Shown here piece by piece: positions 27,603-37,067 of a stretch of DNA of 64,000 bases (the stretch's first letter is position 1; the number at the start of each line of letters is the position of its first letter). Source of the DNA: Erythrobacter sp. SCSIO 43205 (GTDB lineage Bacteria; Pseudomonadota; Alphaproteobacteria; Sphingomonadales; Sphingomonadaceae); assembly GCF_019904235.1 (NCBI RefSeq), contig NZ_CP063202.1:124001-188000 (forward strand), written 5' to 3'. The notes under the pieces were generated by a model. The model searched no databases. It saw only the letters and a list, made by a program, of their open reading frames with translations, and was not told the DNA's origin. Position numbers and translations under genes: made by a program.

Positions 27603-28544
27603 TCAGTCTAGCTTGTTAAAGCACCACAAGAGCACCGACTTTTGAGCATGGATGCGATTTTCTGCTTCATCGAATACGACCGATTGCTCGCCCTCAAAGA
27701 CATCTTCGCTGACTTCCTCGCCGACATGAGCCGGAAGGCAGTGAAGAAAGATCGCGTCGGATTTTGCTTGGGCCATCAAGTCTTCATTGACCTGAAACGG
27801 CTCCATCGCTCGGCGTTTTTCATCGGCATCGGTCTGACCCATGGAAATCCAGGTGTCGGTTACAAGCACATCTGCGCCCGATGCCGCCACACTCGCCGAA
27901 TTCGTCAAGGTAACACTGGCACCGCCTGCACGCGCCATATCGACGAACTCCTTCTCAGGCTCAAAGCCAGCAGGGGTCGCAACCCGGACGTTGAACTTCA
28001 TCAATCCTGCCGCCTCAAGGATCGAGTGGAGGACATTGTTGCCGTCACCAAACCACGCGAGTTCGAGGCCGGGAAGCGCCTTCCCATGTTCAATTACAGT
28101 GAGAAGATCGGCAACAATCTGGCAAGGGTGCGAACGATCGGTAAGACCGTTGATTACTGGTACGCTGGCATGGCGCGCCATTTCCTCGATCTTGGCGTGA
28201 TCATCGGTGCGCAGCATGATTGCATCGACCATTCGGCTGAGCACGCGGGCGGTGTCCGCGATGGTTTCCCCGCGGCCAAGCTGGCTTGACCCTGCTTCGA
28301 GGATTAAAACCGTACCGCCCAATTGCCGCATGGCGATATCAAAGCTTACCCGGGTGCGGGTGGAGTTTTTCTCAAACACCAATGCAAGCACGCGGCCTTC
28401 CAATGGGCGGTCGGTGTCGGCCATACCCTTGGGAAAATCAGCGCGCGCTTTCTTGCGATCAATCGCGTTTGCAATCATCGCCGCAATCGCATCGGGGCCT
28501 GCATCGCCAAGGTCGAGAAAGTGCTGGAAGGGTGTCGACATCAT
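27603..28544 (-). CDS. argF: Ornithine carbamoyltransferase
   Basis: Forms citrulline from ornithine and carbamoyl phosphate in arginine synthesis. The 313 residues carry [12 protein letters not shown] (carbamoyl phosphate motif STRTR), the [11 protein letters not shown] motif, [21 protein letters not shown] and [11 protein letters not shown] (catalytic Cys). The ATG overlaps the argD stop by four bases, so argD and argF are coupled in one operon. Confidence 0.97.
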   Translation of the reverse strand: MMSTPFQHFLDLGDAGPDAIAAMIANAIDRKKARADFPKGMADTDRPLEGRVLALVFEKNSTRTRVSFDIAMRQLGGTVLILEAGSSQLGRGETIADTARVLSRMVDAIMLRTDDHAKIEEMARHASVPVINGLTDRSHPCQIVADLLTVIEHGKALPGLELAWFGDGNNVLHSILEAAGLMKFNVRVATPAGFEPEKEFVDMARAGGASVTLTNSASVAASGADVLVTDTWISMGQTDADEKRRAMEPFQVNEDLMAQAKSDAIFLHCLPAHVGEEVSEDVFEGEQSVVFDEAENRIHAQKSVLLWCFNKLD

Positions 28545-29740
28545 GCTGCTTCCGGGATTTTGAAACTAGCCGCACCTGCGGACAACTTGTCGAAGAATTC
28601 CTCGATCTCAGCATCGCCAATCACAAGCGGCGGGATGACCCGAAGCGTGTTGTCGCCCGCTGCGACCGTCAGCAATTGGTGGTTGTCGCGCAGGTGCACG
28701 AAGAATGGCCGACTTTCGACTTTCATTTTGATGCCCAGCATCAACCCCTTGCCGCGTACAAGCTCAAAAAGATCTGGGTAATTTCCGATGAACTGCTCAA
28801 GCCGCGTCCGAATACGCTCACCCTTTTCAGCAACTTCACCAAGAAATTCAGGGTTTGCAACCGCGTCCATCACTGCGCTGCCCGCCGCCATAGCGAGCGG
28901 GTTACCGCCATAGGTCGATCCGTGCGTGCCAAAGGTCATCCCGCGGGCCGCCTTTTCCGTCGCCAGCACAGCGCCCAGCGGGAAGCCGCCGCCAAGCCCC
29001 TTTGCCGTCGCCACAATATCTGGCTCAATGCCGTAATGCTCATAGGCGTACATTTTACCAGTGCGCGCGACACCGCACTGAACTTCGTCGAGCACCAGCA
29101 TGAGATCATGCTCATCGGCAAGCGCGCGAAGGCCTTTCATAAAGGCATCGGACGCGGGACGAATCCCGCCTTCGCCTTGGATCGGTTCAACAAGAAAACC
29201 CGCCGTGTGCGGGCCCATCAATGCTTTGGCCGATTCCAGATCATCAAACTCGGCATACTTGAACCCGTCCAAAAGCGGCGAAAACCCGTGGTGCATTTTG
29301 GTTTGGTTCGAGGCGCTGATTGTCGCCATGGTCCGCCCATGGAAGGCATTTGCAAATGTGATCAGCTCGAACCGGTCTTTGTCACCCGCATCGCCCGCAT
29401 TTTGATGGTAGGCACGAGCCGCTTTGATCGCGCCTTCAACCGCTTCGGCGCCTGAATTGGTGAAGAAAACTGTGTCAGCAAAGCTTGCATCCACCAATTG
29501 CTGAGCCAGTTTCTCGCCTTGCGGACTGCCATAAAGGTTGGAGACGTGCATTAACTCAGCAGCCTGCGTCTGGATCGCTTTGATCAATCCCTCATGCGAG
29601 TGGCCCAAAAGGTTCACCGCAATTCCGCTGGCAAAGTCCAAATAGCGCGTGCCGTCCTCATCGATCAGGTGGCAGTGTTCGCCCTTGACCGGACGCACTC
29701 CGCAACGTGGGTAAACTGGCATAAGCGGCGATATCGTCAT
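28541..29740 (-). CDS. argD: Acetylornithine aminotransferase
   Basis: PLP enzyme of arginine (and possibly lysine) synthesis. The 399 residues show [15 protein letters not shown] at the start, the [18 protein letters not shown] motif, [31 protein letters not shown] and [17 protein letters not shown], in which the Lys is the PLP-binding residue. It is the first gene of argD-argF. Its promoter must lie in the 120 bases after the cold-shock gene terminator. Confidence 0.97.
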   Translation of the reverse strand: MTISPLMPVYPRCGVRPVKGEHCHLIDEDGTRYLDFASGIAVNLLGHSHEGLIKAIQTQAAELMHVSNLYGSPQGEKLAQQLVDASFADTVFFTNSGAEAVEGAIKAARAYHQNAGDAGDKDRFELITFANAFHGRTMATISASNQTKMHHGFSPLLDGFKYAEFDDLESAKALMGPHTAGFLVEPIQGEGGIRPASDAFMKGLRALADEHDLMLVLDEVQCGVARTGKMYAYEHYGIEPDIVATAKGLGGGFPLGAVLATEKAARGMTFGTHGSTYGGNPLAMAAGSAVMDAVANPEFLGEVAEKGERIRTRLEQFIGNYPDLFELVRGKGLMLGIKMKVESRPFFVHLRDNHQLLTVAAGDNTLRVIPPLVIGDAEIEEFFDKLSAGAASFKIPEAA

Positions 29741-29774
29741 AATCTCTTATCCTGGATTTTGTGGTCGGGCCAAA

Positions 29775-29805
29775 AGCAAATGGCGGCCCAGAAATGAGCC
29801 GCCAT
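29775..29805 (-). terminator. Intrinsic terminator of the cold-shock protein gene
   Basis: On the minus strand, ATGGCGGC pairs with GCCGCCAT (8 pairs) around a ten-base loop and is followed by TTGCTTTT. It lies about 60 bases after the stop of the cold-shock gene and before argD. Confidence 0.75.
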
Positions 29806-29862
29806 CCGAAAAATTTCAAGGCCGCTCTCAAGCTTGGTCAAGCGGCTGCAAGGTGAGGCAGG

Positions 29863-30633
29863 CTATTCCTGCACAGGCACCAGATTGACCGCAGAGTATT
29901 TGCCTCGTCGATCGACTTCGAGGTCGAACTCAAAGCGTTCGCCTTCGTTAATCTCGGTGAGGCCAGAGCGTTCAACCGCGCTGATGTGTACGAACGCATC
30001 AGGCTGGCCATCGTCGCGAACCAAGAAGCCAAAACCCTTCATGGAGTTGAAGAATTTCACTGTCCCGGTTGCTTTATCGCCGGTAAGTTCGCGCTTGGGC
30101 GGACCGTCAGCTTGCGGAGCTGCGATCACTTCACCAACAATCTGGAGATCTTGGGCTGAAATCTTGCCGCCGCGATCAACGAGGTTGAATTCAAGCTCCT
30201 GACCTTCAGCAAGACCTTCAAGACCAGCGCGTTCAACCGCGCTGATGTGAACGAATACGTCCTCACCGCCGGTTTCTTGCTGGATGAAGCCGAAGCCTTT
30301 TTGGCCGTTGAAGAATTTCACGGTGCCTTTGCCAGTACCGACAACTTGGGCAGGCATACGGTTGAAACCGCCACCGCCGCCGCCGCGAGGACCACCGCCC
30401 CCTCCGCGTGGGCCGCCACCAAAACCGCCGCGATCACGATCACCGCCGCCGAAACGGTCGCCACCGCCTCCGCCGCCGTAGCGATCACCGCCGCCAAAGC
30501 GGTCACCACCACGATCATTTCCGAAGTCGCGCGGGGGTGGAAAACCATCACCGCCGCCAAATGGATCGAAGCCGTCTTCGCCGAAACCGTCGCGCTTATC
30601 CCGACCGCGCCGACGTCCCCTATCGTATCCCAT
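29863..30633 (-). CDS. Two-domain cold-shock protein with Gly/Arg-rich N-terminus
   Basis: A 256-residue nucleic-acid-binding protein. The first 92 residues are disordered-looking and made of Gly, Arg, Asp and Phe (repeats such as [10 protein letters not shown] and [10 protein letters not shown]). Two cold-shock domains follow: [20 protein letters not shown] (about 98-165) and [17 protein letters not shown] (about 188-253). Both keep the RNP1-type KGFGF and DVFVHIS/DAFVHIS motifs. Twin-domain cold-shock proteins are common in alphaproteobacteria, but the RGG-like extension is not. It probably binds RNA. The ribosome-binding site is weak. Confidence 0.9.
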   Translation of the reverse strand: MGYDRGRRRGRDKRDGFGEDGFDPFGGGDGFPPPRDFGNDRGGDRFGGGDRYGGGGGGDRFGGGDRDRGGFGGGPRGGGGGPRGGGGGGFNRMPAQVVGTGKGTVKFFNGQKGFGFIQQETGGEDVFVHISAVERAGLEGLAEGQELEFNLVDRGGKISAQDLQIVGEVIAAPQADGPPKRELTGDKATGTVKFFNSMKGFGFLVRDDGQPDAFVHISAVERSGLTEINEGERFEFDLEVDRRGKYSAVNLVPVQE

Positions 30634-30934
30634 AACTGAGCAAATACCTTATCACGTCGCCCAAATTCACGAACGTTGACAGCGGGGGCAACGAGCCGCG
30701 CCAAACGTTTCGGGTACAATCAAGAATCTGATTGCGCCCTTTTCTCACATCATCATAGCGCACATAGGCATTCTATGCGAACGATTTAAGCTGTTTGCGT
30801 TCGTTGCAGCATAATTGTGACATTTTCGAACTGGCAATTGGTCCGCCAAAGCCGCACACAGCAAGAGCCAGACGCCCTGGTGACAAATGATCATGCGCTG
30901 AAATAATGACGCTCGAAATGGGAGCCCAACTACT
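30634..30934. other. Intergenic region upstream of the cold-shock gene
   Basis: About 300 bases between two divergent genes. It is AT-richer than the surroundings in the middle (about 30760-30840). It must hold both promoters and, for the cold-shock gene, possibly a long 5' leader, but no confident motif or hairpin was identified. Confidence 0.5.
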
Positions 30935-31366
30935 TTGTCAAACTTTAAACCCCTTTCCCAAAACGTCTTTGCGAGCGAGCAGATTTCGCTTGCCGGTGTT
31001 AAAGCAGCAAAGGCGGCTGGCATCACCCTGATCGTCAACAATCGTCCAGATGGAGAGGATCCGAGCGCGCCTCAAAGCGAAGATGTCGAGGCCGAAGCCA
31101 AGTCAGCAGACATTGGCTATGTCTCTATTCCAATTGGACATTCTGGCTTTAGCGAGCAGCAAGTCGACGCCATGATCGAAGCTTTGGAAAGCGCCGAAGG
31201 CCCGGTGCTCGCCTATTGCCGGTCAGGCACTCGCTCGACCTTTCTTTGGGCATTGGCGAGGGCAAAAATGGGTGGCAACCCGGATGAGATAACGCAGGCA
31301 GCAATGTCAGCTGGATACGATGTGAGCCCGATCCGCCCAATGCTGGATATGCTTGCAGCGCGCTAA
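30935..31366 (+). CDS. TIGR01244 family phosphatase/sulfurtransferase-like protein
   Basis: A 143-residue protein of the TIGR01244 (DUF442) family. It has LSQNVFASEQIS at the start, GITLIVNNRPDGEDP in the middle, and the protein-tyrosine-phosphatase-type P-loop AYCRSGTRSTFLWALA near 95. Relatives are fused to beta-lactamase-fold persulfide dioxygenases (Blh), so a role in sulfide or persulfide handling is possible. The start is a TTG with GGGAG ten bases ahead; no ATG is in frame. Confidence 0.87.
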   Translation: MSNFKPLSQNVFASEQISLAGVKAAKAAGITLIVNNRPDGEDPSAPQSEDVEAEAKSADIGYVSIPIGHSGFSEQQVDAMIEALESAEGPVLAYCRSGTRSTFLWALARAKMGGNPDEITQAAMSAGYDVSPIRPMLDMLAAR

Positions 31367-31397
31367 TTGAACAACGCATCGCCCGAAGTTCCGACAT

Positions 31398-31796
31398 ATG
31401 AATATCCCACCGCTTGTTTTGCAGTTTGGAGGATCGTTGCTTGCGATCTTTACGCTCTTTCTGATTGCGCGAGCGCTGAGACTTGGTGGAACGCGCCTTT
31501 TTGAAACTGACGAATCGGTGAGATTCGCTGCAAGCGAGGTAGAGGACGGATTTGAAGCGCTGCGCATCTCAATCGCGAAAGGCGGCCGCGCTGCGCTTGC
31601 ATCAGATGATCAGGGCCGGATCATGATCATAAAAAGTCACGGCAATCAATTCGCTGGTCGAATTCTTACGAGCGAGGCGCGCGTCAGTGAGGAAGTGGAC
31701 GCCATAATCGTTGACTGCGGCGACGCGCGGTTTGGATCCGTTCGCCTCTCTCTTGATCAGCCTGCGCCTTGGGTCGACGCGATCAACCGGTTATAG
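31398..31796 (+). CDS. Hypothetical membrane-anchored protein
   Basis: A 132-residue protein with one N-terminal hydrophobic helix (about 7-25) and a soluble tail. The tail (ALASDDQGRIMIIKSHGNQFAG, then VDCGDARFGSVRLSLDQPAPWVDAI) alternates strands and looks like a small beta-rich domain. I do not recognise the family. It lies 31 bases after the TIGR01244 gene and 10 before the desaturase gene, so the four genes from 30935 to 34393 may be one transcript. Confidence 0.7.
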   Translation: MNIPPLVLQFGGSLLAIFTLFLIARALRLGGTRLFETDESVRFAASEVEDGFEALRISIAKGGRAALASDDQGRIMIIKSHGNQFAGRILTSEARVSEEVDAIIVDCGDARFGSVRLSLDQPAPWVDAINRL

Positions 31797-31806
31797 GACA
31801 CCCGTG

Positions 31807-32793
31807 ATGCCAGACTTTTCTCCCACCCAATATGCAGTCCCTTTGTTCGTCATTGCAGTCCTTGCCGAGATGATCTGGGCGCGATTCAAACGGCCCGAAG
31901 CTTATGAGCCGATGGATACCTTGGTCAGCCTCGCCTTTGGGCTTGGCTCAACGATGGCCGGCGCGCTCTTCGGAGGGTTTGCCGCATATGTTTTCATTGA
32001 AGCTTACGATTACCGCATCTTCGACATAGGGGATGAGTGGTGGACAGTTTGGTGGGCCTGGCCGCTATGCTTTGTCCTTGATGACCTCAAATACTATTGG
32101 GTGCACCGCGCCGGACACCGGATCCGCTGGATGTGGGCAAGCCATGTGAACCATCACTCTTCACAGCATTACAATCTGTCCACGGCTCTTAGACAAAGTT
32201 GGACGGGAGCTTTCACCTTTGGCCTCTTGTTTGCGATACCCTTGGTGCTTTTGGGCTTTCACCCGGCGATGATCGCAATCTGCGGCGGGTTTAACCTCAT
32301 CTATCAATTCTGGATCCACACCGAAGCCATTGATCGTATGCCAAAATGGTTTGAGGCGGTGATGAATACGCCCAGCCACCACCGGGTCCACCACGCCACC
32401 AATCCGCGCTATCTCGACCGCAATTACGCAGGTGTTTTCATTATCTGGGACAAGATGTTCGGCACCTTCGAAGCTGAAAAAGGCCTCAACGAAGGCGGCG
32501 AACCCATCCGCTATGGAATCGTCAAACAATTGGGCAGCTTCAACCTTCTTTATGCCGTATTCCATGAATGGATCGGCATGATTACCGACATTTGCCGCGC
32601 GCCGTGGAAGCACAAGCTGTCCTATCTCCTTCGCGAACCGGGCTGGTCCCACGATGGCAGCCGCGACACCTCTGACATGATCCGTGACCGGTGGCGGCAG
32701 CGTCAATTGAGCGGTTCCACTGTGGATTCAAAGCCAGTGGCTGATCGAAACCCGATTGAAGGCTCTGTGAAAGCTGCTAACCCTTCAATCTGA
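31807..32793 (+). CDS. Sterol desaturase/fatty acid hydroxylase family membrane protein
   Basis: A 328-residue integral membrane di-iron enzyme. The histidine clusters are HRAGH (100-104), HVNHHS (113-118) and HHRVHH (about 191-196), in the order of the fatty-acid-hydroxylase superfamily. Hydrophobic helices flank them. Substrates in relatives include sterols, fatty acids, carotenoids and sphingoid bases; none can be chosen here. ATG 31807 has AGGA nine bases ahead; the longer frame overlaps the previous gene and was not used. Confidence 0.9.
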   Translation: MPDFSPTQYAVPLFVIAVLAEMIWARFKRPEAYEPMDTLVSLAFGLGSTMAGALFGGFAAYVFIEAYDYRIFDIGDEWWTVWWAWPLCFVLDDLKYYWVHRAGHRIRWMWASHVNHHSSQHYNLSTALRQSWTGAFTFGLLFAIPLVLLGFHPAMIAICGGFNLIYQFWIHTEAIDRMPKWFEAVMNTPSHHRVHHATNPRYLDRNYAGVFIIWDKMFGTFEAEKGLNEGGEPIRYGIVKQLGSFNLLYAVFHEWIGMITDICRAPWKHKLSYLLREPGWSHDGSRDTSDMIRDRWRQRQLSGSTVDSKPVADRNPIEGSVKAANPSI

Positions 32794-32803
32794 AGGAGAG
32801 ATC

Positions 32804-34393
32804 ATGGAGAGTTTTGACTACATCGTCATTGGCGGTGGCAGTGCGGGCAGCGCTGTTGCCGGACGTTTGGGCGTCGATGGGACCAGGCGCGTCTGTTTGT
32901 TGGAAGCGGGTGGCCGCAACGACAATATGATCATCAAGACGCCGGGCTTCATGCCCTTCATCCGCAATTCGTCGAACTACAAGTTTGAAACCGTGCCCCA
33001 AAAGGGCCTCAATGGTCGCATCGGCTATCAACCACGCGGACGCGGGCTTGGCGGTTCGTCTGCTATCAACGCGATGGTCTATATCCGCGGCAACCGCTGG
33101 GATTATGACAATTGGGAAGCGATGGGGTGCACAGGCTGGGGCTATGAAGATGTGCTCCCCTATTTCCGCAAAGCGGAAAGCAATGAGCGCGGCGCTGATG
33201 ACTATCACGGTGCGGGCGGACCGCTTTTCGTATCGAACCAACGCGGCGTAAACCCGGCAAGCGAGGCATTTGTCGAGGCGGCTGGCGAGCTGCAATTGAA
33301 GCGCAATGATGACTTCAACGGCGAGACGCAGGAAGGGTTTGGCCTTTACCAAGTGACGCAGCGCGACGGCGAACGCTGGTCAGCCGCGCGCGCATATGTC
33401 GAACCCATTCGCGACCTTGGCAATATCGACATTCGCACCAACACTCTGGTCGAAAAGCTCGTGATTGAGGAAGGCCGCGTGACAGGCGTGCAAATCCGGC
33501 GCGGTAAGAAATCGGAAGTCCTTCATGCGCGCAAAGGCGTGGTGCTTTCAGCGGGTGCATTCAACTCGCCGCAAATCTTGATGCTGTCAGGGATTGGTCC
33601 TGCCGCTCACCTGAAGGAACACGGCATTGATGTCGTGATGGACAAGCCCGCTGTAGGCTCAAACCTTCAAGACCACATCGACTATGTTTCGGGCTGGGAA
33701 ACGACAAGCGATGTGCCGATTGGCGGTACATTGAAAGGGACGCTCAAGATGGCCGCTGCCATTCTGGAGCATCGCCGTAGTCGCACAGGGCCAATGACCA
33801 CGCCTTACGCTGAGGGAGGCGGGTTCTGGACGGTCACCGACGGCGCGCCAGCCCCGGATGTACAATGGCATTTCGTCCCCGCAGTTCTTGAAGATCACGG
33901 GCGCGAAAGAGTGAATGCACACGGCTTCTCGCTCCATGCCTGTGTTCTTCGCCCTGAAAGCCATGGCACAGTTCGCCTCGGCTCCAACGATGCGGCGGCA
34001 GCGCCGGTAATCGATCCCAATTTCCTTGACGATGACCGCGACATAGCCGTCTTACGGGACGGTGTGCGCTTGTCTCACCGGATTGTCGAGGCACCGGCAA
34101 TGCAAGCTTTCGGCCCCACCGATCGCCATCCCGTCAATCTTGATAACGATGATGAGCTCGATCGATTGATCCGCGAGCGTGCAGACACCGTTTATCATCC
34201 GGTTGGAACCTGCCGAATGGGCGCAGATAGCGATGCGGTGGTCGATCCCACACTTAAAATGCGCGGACTGGATGGGCTTTGGATCGCCGATGCGAGCATC
34301 ATGCCCAAGCTTGTTAGCGGCAATACCAATGCCCCAAGCATCATGATCGGCGAACGCTGCGCAGACTTTATCAAGGCCGCTGAAACCGCCTGA
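32804..34393 (+). CDS. GMC family FAD-dependent oxidoreductase (choline/alcohol dehydrogenase-like)
   Basis: A 529-residue flavoprotein. FAD-binding GGGSAGSAVAGRL is at 9-21. GRGLGGSSAINAMVYIRGN and GVVLSAGAFNSPQILMLSGIGP are the two GMC signatures. The catalytic His is in YHPVGTCRMG and the partner Asn in GNTNAPSIMIGE. It likely oxidises an alcohol; choline, PEG and other alcohols are possible. It starts ten bases after the desaturase-like gene with a GGAGAG site ahead, so the two are probably one operon. Confidence 0.93.
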   Translation: MESFDYIVIGGGSAGSAVAGRLGVDGTRRVCLLEAGGRNDNMIIKTPGFMPFIRNSSNYKFETVPQKGLNGRIGYQPRGRGLGGSSAINAMVYIRGNRWDYDNWEAMGCTGWGYEDVLPYFRKAESNERGADDYHGAGGPLFVSNQRGVNPASEAFVEAAGELQLKRNDDFNGETQEGFGLYQVTQRDGERWSAARAYVEPIRDLGNIDIRTNTLVEKLVIEEGRVTGVQIRRGKKSEVLHARKGVVLSAGAFNSPQILMLSGIGPAAHLKEHGIDVVMDKPAVGSNLQDHIDYVSGWETTSDVPIGGTLKGTLKMAAAILEHRRSRTGPMTTPYAEGGGFWTVTDGAPAPDVQWHFVPAVLEDHGRERVNAHGFSLHACVLRPESHGTVRLGSNDAAAAPVIDPNFLDDDRDIAVLRDGVRLSHRIVEAPAMQAFGPTDRHPVNLDNDDELDRLIRERADTVYHPVGTCRMGADSDAVVDPTLKMRGLDGLWIADASIMPKLVSGNTNAPSIMIGERCADFIKAAETA

Positions 34394-34410
34394 TTAATCA
34401 ATCCCTGATA

Positions 34411-34450
34411 CAATAAAAAAGAGGCCGGAGCGTCAGTAGCGCCCCGGCCT
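34411..34450. terminator. Bidirectional intrinsic terminator
   Basis: GGCCGGAGC pairs with GCCCCGGCC (one A-C mismatch) around a short loop. On the minus strand TTTTTT follows, so it ends amtB transcripts. On the plus strand it sits 27 bases after the GMC oxidoreductase stop with a weaker T-rich tail. Confidence 0.8.
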
Positions 34451-34486
34451 TCATTAGTTTGTTCGTTCGCAGGAGGAACGTCGGTT

Positions 34487-34531
34487 GGCGTAAGGAAGGG
34501 AGAGAGAGGAGAGAGGTTCCTCCCTTACGCC
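34487..34531. repeat. Long inverted repeat with purine-rich loop
   Basis: GGCGTAAGG (34487-34495) and CCTTACGCC (34523-34531) are exact complements. Further pairing of AGGGAG with the CTCC part is possible. The loop is nearly all A and G on the plus strand. It lies between the amtB stop and the terminator, so it would be in the amtB 3' untranslated region. Confidence 0.6.
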
Positions 34532-34546
34532 AAACTGTTTGCGCTC

Positions 34547-35869
34547 TTACCGAGCGAATTCAGGATAGGCTTCGACGCCGATTTCAGCTTTATCGAGCCC
34601 CATCATCTCGTCTTCTTCCGAAGGACGCACACCGATGGTGTATTTAAGAGCGAGCCAGACGACAGCCGATGCAGCCGAGACCCAGACAGCGGTGAGAAGA
34701 ACACCAACCAGCTGACCCATAAAGGTCGCATCACCCGTCCAGGCAACGATCAGCGTGCCCCAGATACCTGCAACGAGGTGGACAGGGATTGCGCCGACAA
34801 CGTCGTCGATCTTGAACTTGTCGAGAAGCGGAACAGTGAAGACCACGATAACGCCGCCGATGCCGCCGATAAGGATCGATTGACCCACAGTCGGAGCAAG
34901 TGGCTCGGCAGTGATCGATACAAGGCCAGCCAGCGCGCCGTTAAGCGCCATGGTGACGTCCGCTTTCTTGTACATAACCTGCGTCAGGATGATCGCAACG
35001 ACCACACCGCCGGCTGCTGCCATATTGGTGTTGACGAAGATCTTTGAAACGTCAGAGGCATCGCCCACAGTGCCCATCGCAAGCTGCGATGCACCGTTAA
35101 AGCCGAACCAGCCGAGCCACAGGATGAAGGTACCCAGCGTTGCAAGCGGGATGTTCGAGCCCGGAAAGACGTTCACTTTGCCGTCAGCGCCATAGCGGCC
35201 TGCACGTGCGCCGATGATGATCGCACCCACAAGAGCTGCCCAGCCACCGGTTGAGTGGACAAGGGTTGAACCAGCGAAGTCGCTGAAGCCGTGGACGCTA
35301 TCAAGATAGCCGCCGCCCCACTCCCAGCTGACAACAACTGGATAGATGATACCGGTAAGGACGGTAACAAAGATGAAGAACGGAACGATCTTCACACGCT
35401 CTGCTACCGTACCCGAAACAATCGATGCGGTGGTTGCGCAGAAGACCATCTGGAAGAACCAGTCAGAAGCGACCGAGTAACCCGTTTCCGTGTCCGCTGA
35501 GCCGACGCCTTGCATTGCGTATGGAAAACCAGCGACACCAAAAAGGCCAAGCGACCCCTCGGCGAAGCCAGGATAGGCAATTGAGTAACCGATCACCCAG
35601 AACATCAAACCCGCAATCGAATAAAGGCCGATGTTCTTGATGCACTGGGTTGACGTGTTCTTTGCACGGACAAGGCCAGCTTCGAGCATGGCAAAGCCTG
35701 CGGCCATCCACATTACGAGGAAGCCACCGATCAAGAACAGCAGTGTGTTAAAAATGTAAGCGGTGCCAGCGGAAACAACTTCCGCGTCTGGCACGGCAGC
35801 CAAAGCTGGCTGTGCGATGAGCGCCGAAGCTCCAAGAAGAGCAGCGCCTTTAAGAAGAGGTGTTTTCAT
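34547..35869 (-). CDS. amtB: Ammonium transporter
   Basis: Ammonium channel of the inner membrane, blocked by uridylylation-free GlnK when nitrogen is ample. The 440 residues begin with a cleavable signal (ALIAQPALA). About eleven helices follow. Signatures include the AMLEAGLVRAKN segment, DFAGSTLVHSTGGWAALVGAI with the conserved His, and GDASDVSKIF. ATG 35869 fits the signal peptide; the open frame 33 codons upstream runs into the glnK gene. It follows glnK by 19 bases. Confidence 0.96.
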   Translation of the reverse strand: MKTPLLKGAALLGASALIAQPALAAVPDAEVVSAGTAYIFNTLLFLIGGFLVMWMAAGFAMLEAGLVRAKNTSTQCIKNIGLYSIAGLMFWVIGYSIAYPGFAEGSLGLFGVAGFPYAMQGVGSADTETGYSVASDWFFQMVFCATTASIVSGTVAERVKIVPFFIFVTVLTGIIYPVVVSWEWGGGYLDSVHGFSDFAGSTLVHSTGGWAALVGAIIIGARAGRYGADGKVNVFPGSNIPLATLGTFILWLGWFGFNGASQLAMGTVGDASDVSKIFVNTNMAAAGGVVVAIILTQVMYKKADVTMALNGALAGLVSITAEPLAPTVGQSILIGGIGGVIVVFTVPLLDKFKIDDVVGAIPVHLVAGIWGTLIVAWTGDATFMGQLVGVLLTAVWVSAASAVVWLALKYTIGVRPSEEDEMMGLDKAEIGVEAYPEFAR

Positions 35870-35888
35870 GAGCCTGTTCCCCGTGAGC

Positions 35889-36248
<360 letters not shown>

Positions 36249-36475
36249 TCAGCCGGCCATTCCGGCTCGCCAACGCAAAGAGCAAAGAGCGTGCCATTTC
36301 TGGCGGAGAGGAGTTTTCGCTAGGGAATCCGCGAGAGCACGGCGTGAAGACGTTGAGCCCGATTGTGCAGTTGCACAAATATGCGTGCCTAACTTTTAAT
36401 CTTTTGTTTAATTTTTAAGCAGGCGCGATCGATCTGCCTCAAAATTTCACTTCGCTCGTAATAATCTGTCGAAGC

Positions 36476-37048
36476 TTAAGACTCGCCCGTAATATATCGG
36501 TCAGATGCGCGAGTTGGCAGTCCATCAATGCTTGACGTACGAGCGGCAACCTTTGCCTCCCACGCGGCAGGATCGGCTTGACCATGATATTTGACCAGCG
36601 TGTCACGCTCGCCTTCAAGGCTCATGAAGGGCACGCCCCAGCCGCACGATGTCTGAATGCTCTCGACGTCGATCACAAAGATCTGACGCGTTCCGGGCAA
36701 AAGCGTAAAATTGGCCGCCAGCCCTTCCCATTCCTTGTCTTGCGGGAGAATTGGCCGAGCCTTGCCATAAATGCGCAATATTTGGGCCGGTTGCTGGAAA
36801 TTGCAGAACATGATGGTGATGCGCCCCTTGTCGGGCTGATCAGCGATCACATGAGCGTGGGTTTCATTCCCCGACCCGCCAAGGTCAAGATAGGCGACCT
36901 GCGTGGGGGAAAGCACGCGAAACGCATCATAGCCTTTCGGACTTAGGTTGACGCGCCCATCACTGGCAGCGGTTGCGATGAAGAACACCGCTTGCTGCTT
37001 GATCATGGCTGCGTGCTTTTCGTTTAACTCATCGAAGAAATCAGCCAC
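36476..37048 (-). CDS. Pyridoxamine 5'-phosphate oxidase family (FMN-binding) protein
   Basis: A 190-residue protein with the split-barrel flavin fold. AVFFIATAASDGRVNLSPKGYDAFRVL near residue 20 and RITIMFCNFQQPAQILRIYGKA near 75 are the typical strands for the PNPOx-like stress/F420-or-FMN group. It lacks the PLP-synthesis motifs of PdxH. The C-terminal part (TSCGWGVPFMSLEGERDTLVKY) is the conserved tail of this subfamily. Its substrate is unknown. The gene follows the hydrolase gene by 19 bases. Confidence 0.87.
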   Translation of the reverse strand: MADFFDELNEKHAAMIKQQAVFFIATAASDGRVNLSPKGYDAFRVLSPTQVAYLDLGGSGNETHAHVIADQPDKGRITIMFCNFQQPAQILRIYGKARPILPQDKEWEGLAANFTLLPGTRQIFVIDVESIQTSCGWGVPFMSLEGERDTLVKYHGQADPAAWEAKVAARTSSIDGLPTRASDRYITGES

Positions 37049-37067
37049 GTCAAAGGGATCCTAAACT

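Noticed and set aside
28286..29455. A 389-codon plus-strand frame antisense to argF-argD.
   Set aside because: Antisense shadow of two certain arginine genes.
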